A stretch of DNA of 64,000 nt from Varunaivibrio sulfuroxidans (GTDB lineage: Bacteria > Pseudomonadota > Alphaproteobacteria > Rhodospirillales > Magnetovibrionaceae), in contig NZ_CP119676.1 of assembly GCF_029318635.1 (NCBI RefSeq), positions 822,614-886,613 of the forward strand. Direction: 5' to 3'. How positions within the stretch are numbered: position 1 is the stretch's first letter; each line of letters begins with the position of its first letter. The translations under genes were made by a program, and so were the position numbers. Of this stretch, positions 8,244 through 16,619 are shown in pieces. The notes under the pieces were generated by a model. It saw only the letters and a program-made list of their open reading frames with translations. It had not been told where the DNA came from and did no database searches.

Positions 8244-11200
8244 TTACGTTGCGACGTCATTTATCATCCCCCTGATTTTCAAACGAAATTCTTCTTCGGT
8301 CTCTGTTTTCATGAGGATAGCAACAACCCGGCCGGCCCCATCATCTTCGATCCCCTCTGCGGAAAGAACAAGAACCGGAACGGTTGCGCCATCGGGGCGC
8401 TCCAGACCGGATAATAATTCGATCCCGGTTGTATTTTGCGGCGTCACGTCAAGCAACACGAGGCCGATATTGTCCCGCGCAACAATTCTCCTCGCCTCGA
8501 GAACGTTCCGAGCCCTCAATAGGCCGACACTGGAATCAATCACTTGTGAATGCACATGCGCATTGTCTTCACCAGTTTCAATATACAGCACATCGGCGCT
8601 CTTCCCTGCATCCAAAACCTCCTTGACGGTGCTCTTCAATTTCAAAAAATCAATCGGCTCGTCGAGCCACTCCACAACCCCAATCCCTCCTCTCAACAGG
8701 TTTTCCTTATTGTCGGAATACACGGCTGAAACGGCGATGACGGGGCATTCGTCGCCATTCTTTTCCCTGTGTATTCGATGCAAAAGCGCAATTGCGTCGG
8801 ACCCCGTCGAAGCGATATCCAAAATCATCGCCACGTATGCGTTCGCCTGTTGCAATTTAGAAGCGCGCTTGAGCGTCCTCGCAATATCCGCCCGTCCGCC
8901 CGCCGCAACTACCGTTTCTTTCAAATGCATGGCGGTGGCGTGATCGTCCCCGCAAATCAGGATACGCAACGTGTCGTGCGACGTTTCCCCCTCTTGAGGG
9001 GGCATCCGCGAGCGGAGCATCAGGGGAAGGTCGAAATAAAATATCGTTCCACGGCCCAAATGGGTTTCGAAGGATAAAACGCCATGCATGTTGTTAATCA
9101 TCGAACGCGTGATGCTCAACCCCAGCCCGGTCCCTCCTTTGGCCCGGGTATCCGATGAATCGGCCTGGGTAAATTTCTGAAAGATCTGTCCCCGAAATTC
9201 TTCCGGGATTCCCGGTCCATGGTCGGTCACGCTTACGCGCACATTTTTTCCCCGCACCTGGGCCGATATTTCAATACTTGCGCCGGGAGGTGAAAATTTA
9301 ATGGCGTTGGACAGGAGGTTGGCCATGACTTGCGCGAAGCGGTCGATATCGACAAGAACGAACGCATCACCGAAGATCGGCAATCGTTCCAATTTTACCT
9401 GAAATTTCTCCGCGTAGGAGGCGTTGGCGTCCACCGCCTGATCGAGTAAGTCATTCAGTGGATACTCGATCATATTGAAATTCATGCTGCCCGCTTCGAG
9501 TTTCTCGAAATCGAGAATATCGTTGATCAGGCGAACCAGACGTTCCGAGCTGTTGTACGCCAATTCGACCAGTTCTTTTTTCTTGCTTCCGAGCGTGCCC
9601 GCGGCGCCCCCCAGCAATAAGCCCAAAGAGCCGTGAATAGATGTCATCGGGGTACGCAGTTCATGGCTTACGGTAGCGACAAATTCGCTTTTCGCCATTT
9701 CCGCCTGCTTGCGTTCGGTAATGTTATGCACCGTCGCATCCATACGGACAATATTCCCAACATCGTCGGAGACGATCTCGCCAATTTCCTGCACCGTGCG
9801 CTGATTTCCATTGGCCAGCAAAATTCGATGCTCAAAATGAAACCCCTTCTTGCCGTCCCAGCTGTTTCGTAGGGCGCCTTCCACGCGAGTGCGGTCCTGT
9901 GGATGCACGATCTTCATGAACCGCGCGAACGTCGGCTGAATTTCCTTCGGACGAAGACCGAAAATTCGGAAAATTTCATCGGACCAAATCATTTCATCCT
10001 GGTCGAAATTCCAACTCCAGCTCCCCAAATGCGCAATCCGCTGGGCATTTTTCAACCTTTCTTCGGATTGGCGCAAGGTCTCCTCGGCATGACGGCGTTC
10101 GGTGATATCGCGCACGGTTCCCAAATAAAGGTATTTTTCCCCAACCCGGATTTTGGTGATGGCGATATCCATGGGGAATTGCGCGCCACTTTTTCGTTTT
10201 CCCCTGATCACTTGCCACGCATCGGCGGCGCCATCGCTTTTTTCAGAAAGATATTTATCGATATCGACGCCGCCCACCTGTTTCTCCTCGCCGGCCAGCA
10301 GCGACGACATTTTTTGACCGATGACGTCCGAGGCCCGATATCCGAAAATACGCTCGGCCGCCGGGTTGAAACTACGCACGATCCCAAGAAGATCAATCGT
10401 GAGGATACCATCGATGGCGTTGTCCAAAATCGCTTGGGTGCGCATGGTTAGAGCTTCGCTATCGGTGCGGCTCCGATGGACAAAAACGGCCAACACGACC
10501 ATCAAACCGATCGCCAGAAAAATAACGCCCCAGATCATATACTGCTGGGTGTGAAGCGTCTTCAGGGCCTCATCGGCGTTTATCTTGGCCACGATCCCAA
10601 AATTGAATTTGGAATCCCAAAGCCGCACCCCCAGAACGTCAACCCCCCGATAATCGCGATATTCCTTGATTCTAAATTTCGATTCGTCATCGGCGATCCC
10701 TTGTACGATTTGCGTCAAGGGCTGCAAATGACGGGGTTGGCGCGGCTTATAGCCTTGCGCTATGTCTCCGCCGGGATCGCGTACATGAATGTGCAGCATT
10801 GACGGAACGCCGGAAGGCAGCAGGCCTATCTTTCTAAGGTCTTCATCAAACCGGCTTTCACTCAACAACAGACCATCCGCCCCGACGGCATAGGTCTCGC
10901 CGGATTTCCCAAGGCGCCAATTGGCGAAAATCGCGGAAAAATCACTAACGGTGTCGATACGAAAGGCGAATGCCGCGATGACGTGATCGCTCTTCGGTAA
11001 GAAAATCGGCACCCCAACGAACAAGGTGGGGGGCGAAGCCATCAACGCGCCCGTGGCGTCGGGCAGAGGAACATCGGATATCTGAGGTCGGCTGATTGCA
11101 TTGTGGCCGGAAAATATGGCGCTCAAAAAATTCGGATCTTCGTTAAGTAGGCTGCGCACGCCGACATTTACATCTCGGCTGGAGGCCAAGTTAATTCCAT

Positions 11201-11684
11201 CGGGCGATATGACGAAGTACCCCAAATAACCTTTATTGATCATGAAGGGCCGCATTTTAGCCCGCAATACATGCTGCGCCGGCGCGGCCAAAAGGTTTTT
11301 CGACCCAACATGAGCATCGAGCAAGTCGCGCACGGCGGGCACGACGCCGTCGGTCATGACCGCCGCGCGGGCGTCGTCGGCGCGCCAATCATACCAAGAT
11401 GAGATATCCTCGCGGGTGGCGTGCAACACGGTCGAAAGCAGGGCGCCGACTTCCCGGCGCACGGCTTTCTCGATCCGCATTTGAACAAACCCGGCCGCGG
11501 CCAAGACCAAAAGAGAGAGCACCAAGGTAAGTAAGGTTAACTTCGCAGCCCTGGAGGCGCCTAACGTGGGCTTTCCCCCGGTTTTTCCCGTGCCCGCATC
11601 ATATTGTTCCTCTAGCTTCGGCTTTATGTCCCCGGTATCTGAGTTTTCCGGGTCGCGCGAAGACCGCGGATACCTTCCCTTCAT
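8244..11684 (-). CDS. Membrane hybrid sensor histidine kinase (Cache-PAS-PAS-HisKA-HATPase-REC-REC)
   Basis: 1146 aa. Two membrane helices (about 47-69 and 383-403) flank a large periplasmic sensor region that looks like a double Cache domain. Two PAS domains follow (about 412-530 and 540-660), then HisKA with the phospho-histidine in VSHELRTPM (His674), a HATPase domain with the N box NLLSNAIKF and G boxes DHGPGIP and GTGLGLS, and two C-terminal receivers. In the first receiver the conserved lysine is replaced (WLDEP), in the second the aspartate (LLDV) and lysine (MKT) remain. The ligand is unknown. It heads the operon with the receiver and diguanylate cyclase. Confidence 0.95.
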   Translation of the reverse strand: MKGRYPRSSRDPENSDTGDIKPKLEEQYDAGTGKTGGKPTLGASRAAKLTLLTLVLSLLVLAAAGFVQMRIEKAVRREVGALLSTVLHATREDISSWYDWRADDARAAVMTDGVVPAVRDLLDAHVGSKNLLAAPAQHVLRAKMRPFMINKGYLGYFVISPDGINLASSRDVNVGVRSLLNEDPNFLSAIFSGHNAISRPQISDVPLPDATGALMASPPTLFVGVPIFLPKSDHVIAAFAFRIDTVSDFSAIFANWRLGKSGETYAVGADGLLLSESRFDEDLRKIGLLPSGVPSMLHIHVRDPGGDIAQGYKPRQPRHLQPLTQIVQGIADDESKFRIKEYRDYRGVDVLGVRLWDSKFNFGIVAKINADEALKTLHTQQYMIWGVIFLAIGLMVVLAVFVHRSRTDSEALTMRTQAILDNAIDGILTIDLLGIVRSFNPAAERIFGYRASDVIGQKMSSLLAGEEKQVGGVDIDKYLSEKSDGAADAWQVIRGKRKSGAQFPMDIAITKIRVGEKYLYLGTVRDITERRHAEETLRQSEERLKNAQRIAHLGSWSWNFDQDEMIWSDEIFRIFGLRPKEIQPTFARFMKIVHPQDRTRVEGALRNSWDGKKGFHFEHRILLANGNQRTVQEIGEIVSDDVGNIVRMDATVHNITERKQAEMAKSEFVATVSHELRTPMTSIHGSLGLLLGGAAGTLGSKKKELVELAYNSSERLVRLINDILDFEKLEAGSMNFNMIEYPLNDLLDQAVDANASYAEKFQVKLERLPIFGDAFVLVDIDRFAQVMANLLSNAIKFSPPGASIEISAQVRGKNVRVSVTDHGPGIPEEFRGQIFQKFTQADSSDTRAKGGTGLGLSITRSMINNMHGVLSFETHLGRGTIFYFDLPLMLRSRMPPQEGETSHDTLRILICGDDHATAMHLKETVVAAGGRADIARTLKRASKLQQANAYVAMILDIASTGSDAIALLHRIHREKNGDECPVIAVSAVYSDNKENLLRGGIGVVEWLDEPIDFLKLKSTVKEVLDAGKSADVLYIETGEDNAHVHSQVIDSSVGLLRARNVLEARRIVARDNIGLVLLDVTPQNTTGIELLSGLERPDGATVPVLVLSAEGIEDDGAGRVVAILMKTETEEEFRLKIRGMINDVAT

Positions 11685-11831
11685 AAGCCGCCCTAGCCTT
11701 ATTGTTTTCCCGCGATAGCCTCAAAAAAGAGAGGCTATCCCCTTCAATATAAATATGGACAAGAGATCGGCAACCAAAGGTTTTCATTAAATATAATAAA
11801 AAACGCCCCCCGGTCACCCGGATAGCGCGTT

Positions 11832-12287
11832 TCATCCGTAGTGAATATAATCGGTCCACGTTCTCTCGACCCGGCGCAGGGCGACCGCGACGCTATCGAG
11901 CGCACCGCCGTCCAGCCCCGCATCGTCCAAAGCCTGTGCGTTACGTTCTTCCAGTTCCCTGATTCGCGCGACGACATGGCGCGCCTTATCGGTCAACGAC
12001 ACACTGACGGAGCGCTTATCGTGCGTGGAACGTTCCTGATCGAGATAACCCAGCTCAACCAATTTTTTGATGTTGTACGACACGTTCGAGCCCTGGTAAT
12101 AGCCCCGCTCCACCAAATCCCGGATGATGATTTTCTCATCGCCGATATTGGCCAAAAGTAGGGCTTGAACGGAATTGACGTCGCGAACGTCCATCCTATT
12201 CAATTCCACCCTAAGGACGTCTAAGAACCGCCGGTGCAGCCGCTCCACGAGACGCGTCAACTCAAGATATTCTTTTTTAATTGTCAC
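11832..12287 (-). CDS. MarR-family winged-helix regulator, LdtR-like
   Basis: 151 aa. The segment VNSVQALLLANIGDEKI, then VERGYYQGSNVSYNIKKLVELGYL (recognition helix) and RSTHDKRSVSVSLTDKA (wing), match the alphaproteobacterial LdtR type of MarR protein, which in Rhizobiales controls an L,D-transpeptidase and osmotic-stress genes. No transpeptidase gene is adjacent, so the target here is unknown. The C-terminal helix (LEERNAQ onward) should form the dimer arm. It stands alone between the signalling operon and the tiny membrane-protein gene. Confidence 0.9.
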   Translation of the reverse strand: MTIKKEYLELTRLVERLHRRFLDVLRVELNRMDVRDVNSVQALLLANIGDEKIIIRDLVERGYYQGSNVSYNIKKLVELGYLDQERSTHDKRSVSVSLTDKARHVVARIRELEERNAQALDDAGLDGGALDSVAVALRRVERTWTDYIHYG

Positions 12288-12356
12288 CCTGTCGATACCT
12301 TTTCCACTCTAAACCCACGCCATGGCGCGCACACCCAAGGCCTCGCGCCCATGACC

Positions 12357-12497
12357 CTACTCCCGAATAAATTTAATGATTTTCCCCATGCAAAGCATCG
12401 TGAAGAAAAACATGACGACGCTGACGTAAGGCCGACCGAAGGCGACGAAACGAAAAAGACCGTCCCATACATGCCAAAGATAGATAAACCCATACAT
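12357..12497 (-). CDS. Tiny membrane protein, 46 aa
   Basis: The ATG at 12497 has a strong ribosome site (GAGGTGG ending 2 bases upstream, core GAGG 5 bases upstream). The 46-aa product has aromatic-rich hydrophobic stretches (FIYLWHVW near residues 4-11 and SVVMFFFTMLCMGKII near 26-41), separated by an arginine/proline hinge, and ends in a basic tail. It probably lies in the membrane as one full span plus a re-entrant or amphipathic segment. No family was recognised. An in-frame start further upstream exists but lacks support. A 14-bp GTGA-N6-TCAC palindrome lies about 82 bases upstream, which favours a real, regulated gene. Confidence 0.6.
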   Translation of the reverse strand: MYGFIYLWHVWDGLFRFVAFGRPYVSVVMFFFTMLCMGKIIKFIRE

Positions 12498-12578
12498 TGC
12501 CACCTCGGCATCGACATCGTCGCTTTCGATTGGACGCCACAATACGTAAGCATATAAACAATTTTAGGCGAACTTTAA

Positions 12579-12592
12579 GTGACGGATATCAC
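12579..12592. promoter_or_regulatory. Crp/Fnr-type palindrome upstream of the tiny membrane-protein gene
   Basis: GTGA-CGGATA-TCAC, followed by AT, fits the Crp half-site spacing. The 17-base block AGTGACGG-A-TATCACAT is repeated with a single change at 22529, upstream of flp. It sits between two minus-strand genes, about 82 bases before the tiny membrane protein start at 12497. Confidence 0.5.
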
Positions 12593-12637
12593 ATAGTTTT
12601 ATCGCAAAATGAACCGGTCGCGCCTCCGAGCGACGGC

Positions 12638-12994
12638 TCAGCGCGCGCCCCGTAATTTCCGAAGCAAGTCTTCGAAGGTCATATCGACCCGGACCACGCC
12701 CTCCAGAGCGCCGTCGATTTGGGATGACGTCAACTGCCACGAGTCGTCCAATTGCGAAACCACGCTTTCGCAAAATGAACGATAATGTTCGTTCGCCTTG
12801 ATCGAGTCGTCGAAGTGGTCGGCCAATATGGCCAAGGATAATTGATACGGTCCTCCCCCCTCATACCCCCACTCGAAAACACGACCGCCCAACGTCTCGG
12901 CGCCCCCGCCATGCGCCGGGGGCAGGGCCAGGGGGCGATCATCAACAGTGACCTGTATCACTCCGTCACGACGCGTTCCGCGATATATTTTCAT
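12638..12994 (-). CDS. DUF6166 domain protein
   Basis: 118 aa soluble protein. The N-terminal MKIYRG, the FEWGYEGGGPYQLSLAILADHF core and the W-LT-S-I pattern near residues 90-98 match the DUF6166 family, small proteins common in bacterial and phage genomes with no known function. No membrane segment, signal peptide or catalytic motif is visible. It is the most upstream gene on the minus strand before the divergent Tad operon; a palindrome and the tiny membrane-protein gene lie downstream of it. Confidence 0.85.
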   Translation of the reverse strand: MKIYRGTRRDGVIQVTVDDRPLALPPAHGGGAETLGGRVFEWGYEGGGPYQLSLAILADHFDDSIKANEHYRSFCESVVSQLDDSWQLTSSQIDGALEGVVRVDMTFEDLLRKLRGAR

Positions 12995-13400
12995 AACTTA
13001 ACAGACCGCCTATCCATAAAAACGCATGGAATGCCCGAACTCAACCTCCCCCCGCGCCCGCCCGGGGATGAAAGCTGCATCGACGATGAACGTATTGTAC
13101 CTGACGCGAGCTTGTTATACCCTTGAAAAAGAAGATTTATCATTCGACTCCACCGCGACGGACGCAAACGACCCGGCGCGCGCGGATGTGTGGGGTGTAA
13201 AATCTCGGACACGAGCTTGGACACGAGGGGGTAAAGCACGACGCGACATCGCCCATCGGGGAGCAATCCGCTGGGCGGTGGGGACATCCTCCAGGGGTGC
13301 GCCCGTGGGCGTAATTTAAGGGTCGTTCAGGCCATATTAATGTCTTCGTTCCATTGTAGGATGCGGGAATTTTAAATTTCAGGGGCTTGGTGAACAGGGT
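12995..13400. other. Divergent intergenic region between the DUF6166 gene and cpaB
   Basis: 406 bases without a convincing gene. It must hold the promoter of the Tad operon and of the minus-strand DUF6166 gene. A nine-base direct repeat GGACACGAG occurs twice near 13208-13227, and a small CGCCC/GGGCG hairpin lies near 13301-13313. No promoter could be called with confidence. A CAGGG sequence three bases before the ATG region serves cpaB. Confidence 0.5.
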
Positions 13401-14354
13401 ATGCGCATTCTCGTCATCGCTTTAATCTTCGTGGCCGTCACGCTCGCCGGTGGGACAGCCTTTCTTGTGCGCAGTTACCTGCACACGCAACAGACCGAGA
13501 TCGCTCAACAAGCGCCAAAGATACAATCGGCGAAGATTCTTGTCGCCTCCAGCGCCCTTCCGGTCGGCACCGTGGTCACCAGCCACAACACCGAGTATCG
13601 CGACTGGCCCGAGGATGGAGTCGCCGACGGTTATTTGGTCAAATCCCAAGGCGAAGACCCTCTCGCAAAAATCGAAAAAGACAAGCATATCGTCCGCCAT
13701 GCCCTGGCCAAGGGTGAGCCGATCACGATGGACAAGTTGTACGCCAGCGGCGCGCCCGGCTTTCTGCCCGGTGTCATCGCGCCGGGAAAACGCGCCATCG
13801 CGATTAAAGTCAGCGCGGAAAGTTCGGCGTCCGGGTTCATCCTGCCCGACGATCGGGTGGATGTCGTCTTGACCCACAACCTTGCCCGAAAGGTGTTGGC
13901 GGAAAACAAGAAGAAATTGAATATCAACAAGCTGATCGTCGTCGAAAACACCACCGAAACCATTTTGAAAAATATTCGCGTCCTGGCCTTGGATCAGAAG
14001 GTCAGCGACTTCAAGGATGGCGCCATGCTGGCGAAAACGGTGCTTCTTGAGGTCACCCCCAGACAGGCGCAAATCCTGGCCACGGCGAAGGCCATGGGCA
14101 AGCTGGACCTGACGTTGCGCAGCGCCGAACCGCGGAGCGGCGCGAAAACGGCGGCTCTCGGAATCAAACGTCCTCCCTACACCACGGATGTTCAGGTCAG
14201 CCCCTTTTTGTCCCAAATCGGCAAGGAATTAAGCGCGGGCCTTCCCAAAGCGCGGAGCGTCCCCACGGCCCGGCGAAAATCCGCTCCCGCGCCGTCACCG
14301 ACAATCACGATCTACCGCGGAACGTCATCAGCAACAGGAGCAACCGCCAAATGA
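13401..14354 (+). CDS. cpaB: Flp pilus assembly protein CpaB/RcpC
   Basis: 317 aa. One N-terminal membrane anchor (residues 3-25) is followed by a periplasmic SAF domain (KILVASSALPVGTVVTSHNTEYRDWPED) and an RcpC/CpaB domain (GFLPGVIAPGKRAIAIKVSAESSASGFILPDDRVDVVLT). In Tad systems this protein works with the outer-membrane secretin. The C-terminal 50 residues are low-complexity and basic. It opens the rightward Tad operon and overlaps the secretin start (ATGA at 14351). Confidence 0.95.
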   Translation: MRILVIALIFVAVTLAGGTAFLVRSYLHTQQTEIAQQAPKIQSAKILVASSALPVGTVVTSHNTEYRDWPEDGVADGYLVKSQGEDPLAKIEKDKHIVRHALAKGEPITMDKLYASGAPGFLPGVIAPGKRAIAIKVSAESSASGFILPDDRVDVVLTHNLARKVLAENKKKLNINKLIVVENTTETILKNIRVLALDQKVSDFKDGAMLAKTVLLEVTPRQAQILATAKAMGKLDLTLRSAEPRSGAKTAALGIKRPPYTTDVQVSPFLSQIGKELSAGLPKARSVPTARRKSAPAPSPTITIYRGTSSATGATAK

Positions 14355-15847
14355 AGCCCAAAAAGACGGTCCATGCGGGGTTGGTTTTGGCTGTTTTCAC
14401 TGTAGCGACATCATCGCTCGCCCCCGCGCGCGCGCAGGCGCAGGAAGTGCCCTCATACAGCCCCACGCCCCCCCGCGCCGCGCCGGTGGCGCCCGTCATT
14501 CCCGCCAAACTCGACCCGCAAACTATGCCTCAGATTACACCGGGGGAGGTCATCGGCGTCGAATTGAACAAAGCGGTCGCCATCAAGGTGACGACGCCGG
14601 TACGCAACGTTATTCTGGCCGACCCCAACATCGCGGACGTCATCATTCCCGGTCAGGGGGTCCGCGGCGCGCCCAAACGCCATTTCGTCTATGTCGTGGC
14701 GCGCAAGATCGGTTCGACCAGCGTCATGTTCGAAGACGCCAAGGGTGAAATTATTTTAAAATCGGAGATCCGCGTTCATCTCGACACCGCGAGCCTGAAA
14801 AGCGCATTCAAGGATCTTCTGCCGGAAGAAAAGATCGAGGTCAGCGCCCATGGCGACAGCCTTTTCCTTAAGGGGTTTGTCCGTTCACCCGGGGTTTCCG
14901 CCAAGGCGCTCGAAATCGCCAAGCGCTACGTGCCCAAATCGTTGAACGTGGTCAACATGCTGCAAATCCTGGGCAGTCAACAGGTCATCATGCGGGTGCG
15001 TATTTCCGAACTGCAACGCGAGGCCGTCAAACATCTGGGCGTCAATCTTTCGGTAAGCAACCAGCTCCTGCGCGGCGCGGTGTCGCTGGCGACCGTCGGC
15101 GCGACGGATCTCAGCGCCGCCAACTTCATCAGCAATCCACCGTTTGGCACCGGGTCGATCGGACTGCCGTACAAAAGCTCCGCCGCCTTCAGCGCGCTGG
15201 AACGCCAGGGCGTCATCAAAACCCTGGCGGAGCCGACGCTGACCGCCATTTCCGGGGAAAACGCCAATTTTCTTTCCGGTGGCGAGTTTCCCTTCCCCGT
15301 CGGATTGGACACCAACGGCCTGCCGATCATCAAATTCAAGGAGTTCGGCATCCGCCTGGACGCGACCCCGACGGTGATCAGCAAAAACCGCATCAATCTT
15401 ATTCTTTCGACCGAGGTCAGCCAACTATCCACCGATGGCCAGGTCAAAATCGGCACCCTGACGGTCAACAGCATTTCGACCCGACGCACGCAAACCACCG
15501 TGGACCTGCCCAGCGGCGGCTCGGTGATGATCGCCGGGCTGATGAAAAACAATGAATCCAACAAAATTCGCGGCCTACCGTTTCTCAAGGATCTGCCCAT
15601 ATTGGGGCAATTGTTCCGCAGCGAGTCTTTCCAGCGCGATCAGACCGAATTGGTGATTATCGTCACCGCCTATCTCGCGAAGTCCACCGGCAACGACAAA
15701 CCTCTCAACCTGCCGACCGACGGCTTCGCGTCGGCGAGCGACATGGACGTCTATCTCCTTGGGCGGTTGAACAAGGAATATCTGAAAAAAGACCTGCCGC
15801 CTTATGTCACCCCCCTGTCCGGCCCTTACGGCTATATCATGGAGTAA
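14351..15847 (+). CDS. cpaC: Tad pilus outer-membrane secretin CpaC/RcpA
   Basis: 498 aa with an N-terminal signal peptide (LVLAVFTVATSSLAPARAQA). A pilus/secretin N domain (GEVIGVELNKAVAIKVTTPVRNVILADPNIADVII) and a BON-like segment precede the secretin barrel region, with QQVIMRVRISELQREAVKHLGVN, VIKTLAEPTLTAISGENANFLSGGEFPFP and the closing GLPFLKDLPILGQLFRS signature. It forms the ring through which the Flp pilus crosses the outer membrane. Start overlaps cpaB by four bases; cpaD begins seven bases after its stop. Confidence 0.97.
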   Translation: MKPKKTVHAGLVLAVFTVATSSLAPARAQAQEVPSYSPTPPRAAPVAPVIPAKLDPQTMPQITPGEVIGVELNKAVAIKVTTPVRNVILADPNIADVIIPGQGVRGAPKRHFVYVVARKIGSTSVMFEDAKGEIILKSEIRVHLDTASLKSAFKDLLPEEKIEVSAHGDSLFLKGFVRSPGVSAKALEIAKRYVPKSLNVVNMLQILGSQQVIMRVRISELQREAVKHLGVNLSVSNQLLRGAVSLATVGATDLSAANFISNPPFGTGSIGLPYKSSAAFSALERQGVIKTLAEPTLTAISGENANFLSGGEFPFPVGLDTNGLPIIKFKEFGIRLDATPTVISKNRINLILSTEVSQLSTDGQVKIGTLTVNSISTRRTQTTVDLPSGGSVMIAGLMKNNESNKIRGLPFLKDLPILGQLFRSESFQRDQTELVIIVTAYLAKSTGNDKPLNLPTDGFASASDMDVYLLGRLNKEYLKKDLPPYVTPLSGPYGYIME

Positions 15848-15853
15848 GCGATC

Positions 15854-16549
15854 ATGGCGTCTCTTTCCTTTTCATCGCTTCCCGTATGCAAGCGGTTCCT
15901 TGTCGCCTTACTCGGCCTCGTCGCCCTGTCGGGTTGCGCGGCGACGCAAAACACCGCGACCTCCACGCTAAGTGACGATTACCGCGTCAATCACCCCCTC
16001 AAAGTCGGGCGCGAGCGCGTTTCGATAACGCTGAACATCCCCTCCGGCGATGGCGCGCCGCCGCACGCGGACACCCAACGCTTCATGGGTTTCCTGCGCG
16101 ATTACATCGCACGTGGCCACGGCGCGGTGGTCGTTGAAACGGGCTATCCCGAAAAAGCCCGCGCGATGCTGACGAGCCGAGGTCTCCGCGACGATGAAAT
16201 GACCTTCATCCTCGCCAAGGATAGCGGTCGGACCATGATTTTAAGTTTTTCCACCAATCGGGCCATCGTTCCCAAATGTGGAGACTGGTCCAGTTCCTCG
16301 GGCTTCAACCCCGGCAATAAAATTCACTCCAATTTCGGCTGCGCCTTCCAGCGCAACATTGGCTTGATGGTGGACGACCCCGGCGATCTGATCCAGTCCC
16401 AACCGATGGCCGCCCGTCCGGCCTTCAATTCGGACTTGGCGATTGAAAACTATACCAATCGTGTCAACGCCCCGGTCAAAAACTCCGGACAACAGGCCGC
16501 CACGCCCGCGCCCGCCCCGGCCGCGCCTTCGACAACCACCGTCAAATGA
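15854..16549 (+). CDS. cpaD: Pilus assembly lipoprotein CpaD
   Basis: 231 aa. The N-terminus is a lipoprotein signal ending in LVALSGC, with the acylated cysteine near residue 28. The central part fits the CpaD family, and FGCAFQRNIGLMVDDPGDLIQSQPM near residues 165-195 is its characteristic conserved block. It is a periplasm-facing lipoprotein of the secretin complex. The tail is an alanine/proline-rich stretch. It lies between the secretin gene and cpaE, as usual. Confidence 0.95.
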   Translation: MASLSFSSLPVCKRFLVALLGLVALSGCAATQNTATSTLSDDYRVNHPLKVGRERVSITLNIPSGDGAPPHADTQRFMGFLRDYIARGHGAVVVETGYPEKARAMLTSRGLRDDEMTFILAKDSGRTMILSFSTNRAIVPKCGDWSSSSGFNPGNKIHSNFGCAFQRNIGLMVDDPGDLIQSQPMAARPAFNSDLAIENYTNRVNAPVKNSGQQAATPAPAPAAPSTTTVK

Positions 16550-16619
16550 CTTCTGGAACCGTCATGATCTACGCGAAAATTTTGTCCGCCACCCCATTGA
16601 CGATGAACGGGAGAAAACC

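Noticed and set aside
16443..16619. N-terminal extension of CpaE into cpaD
   Set aside because: Proline- and arginine-rich, overlaps the end of cpaD, and a GTG with a ribosome site gives a normal CpaE start.
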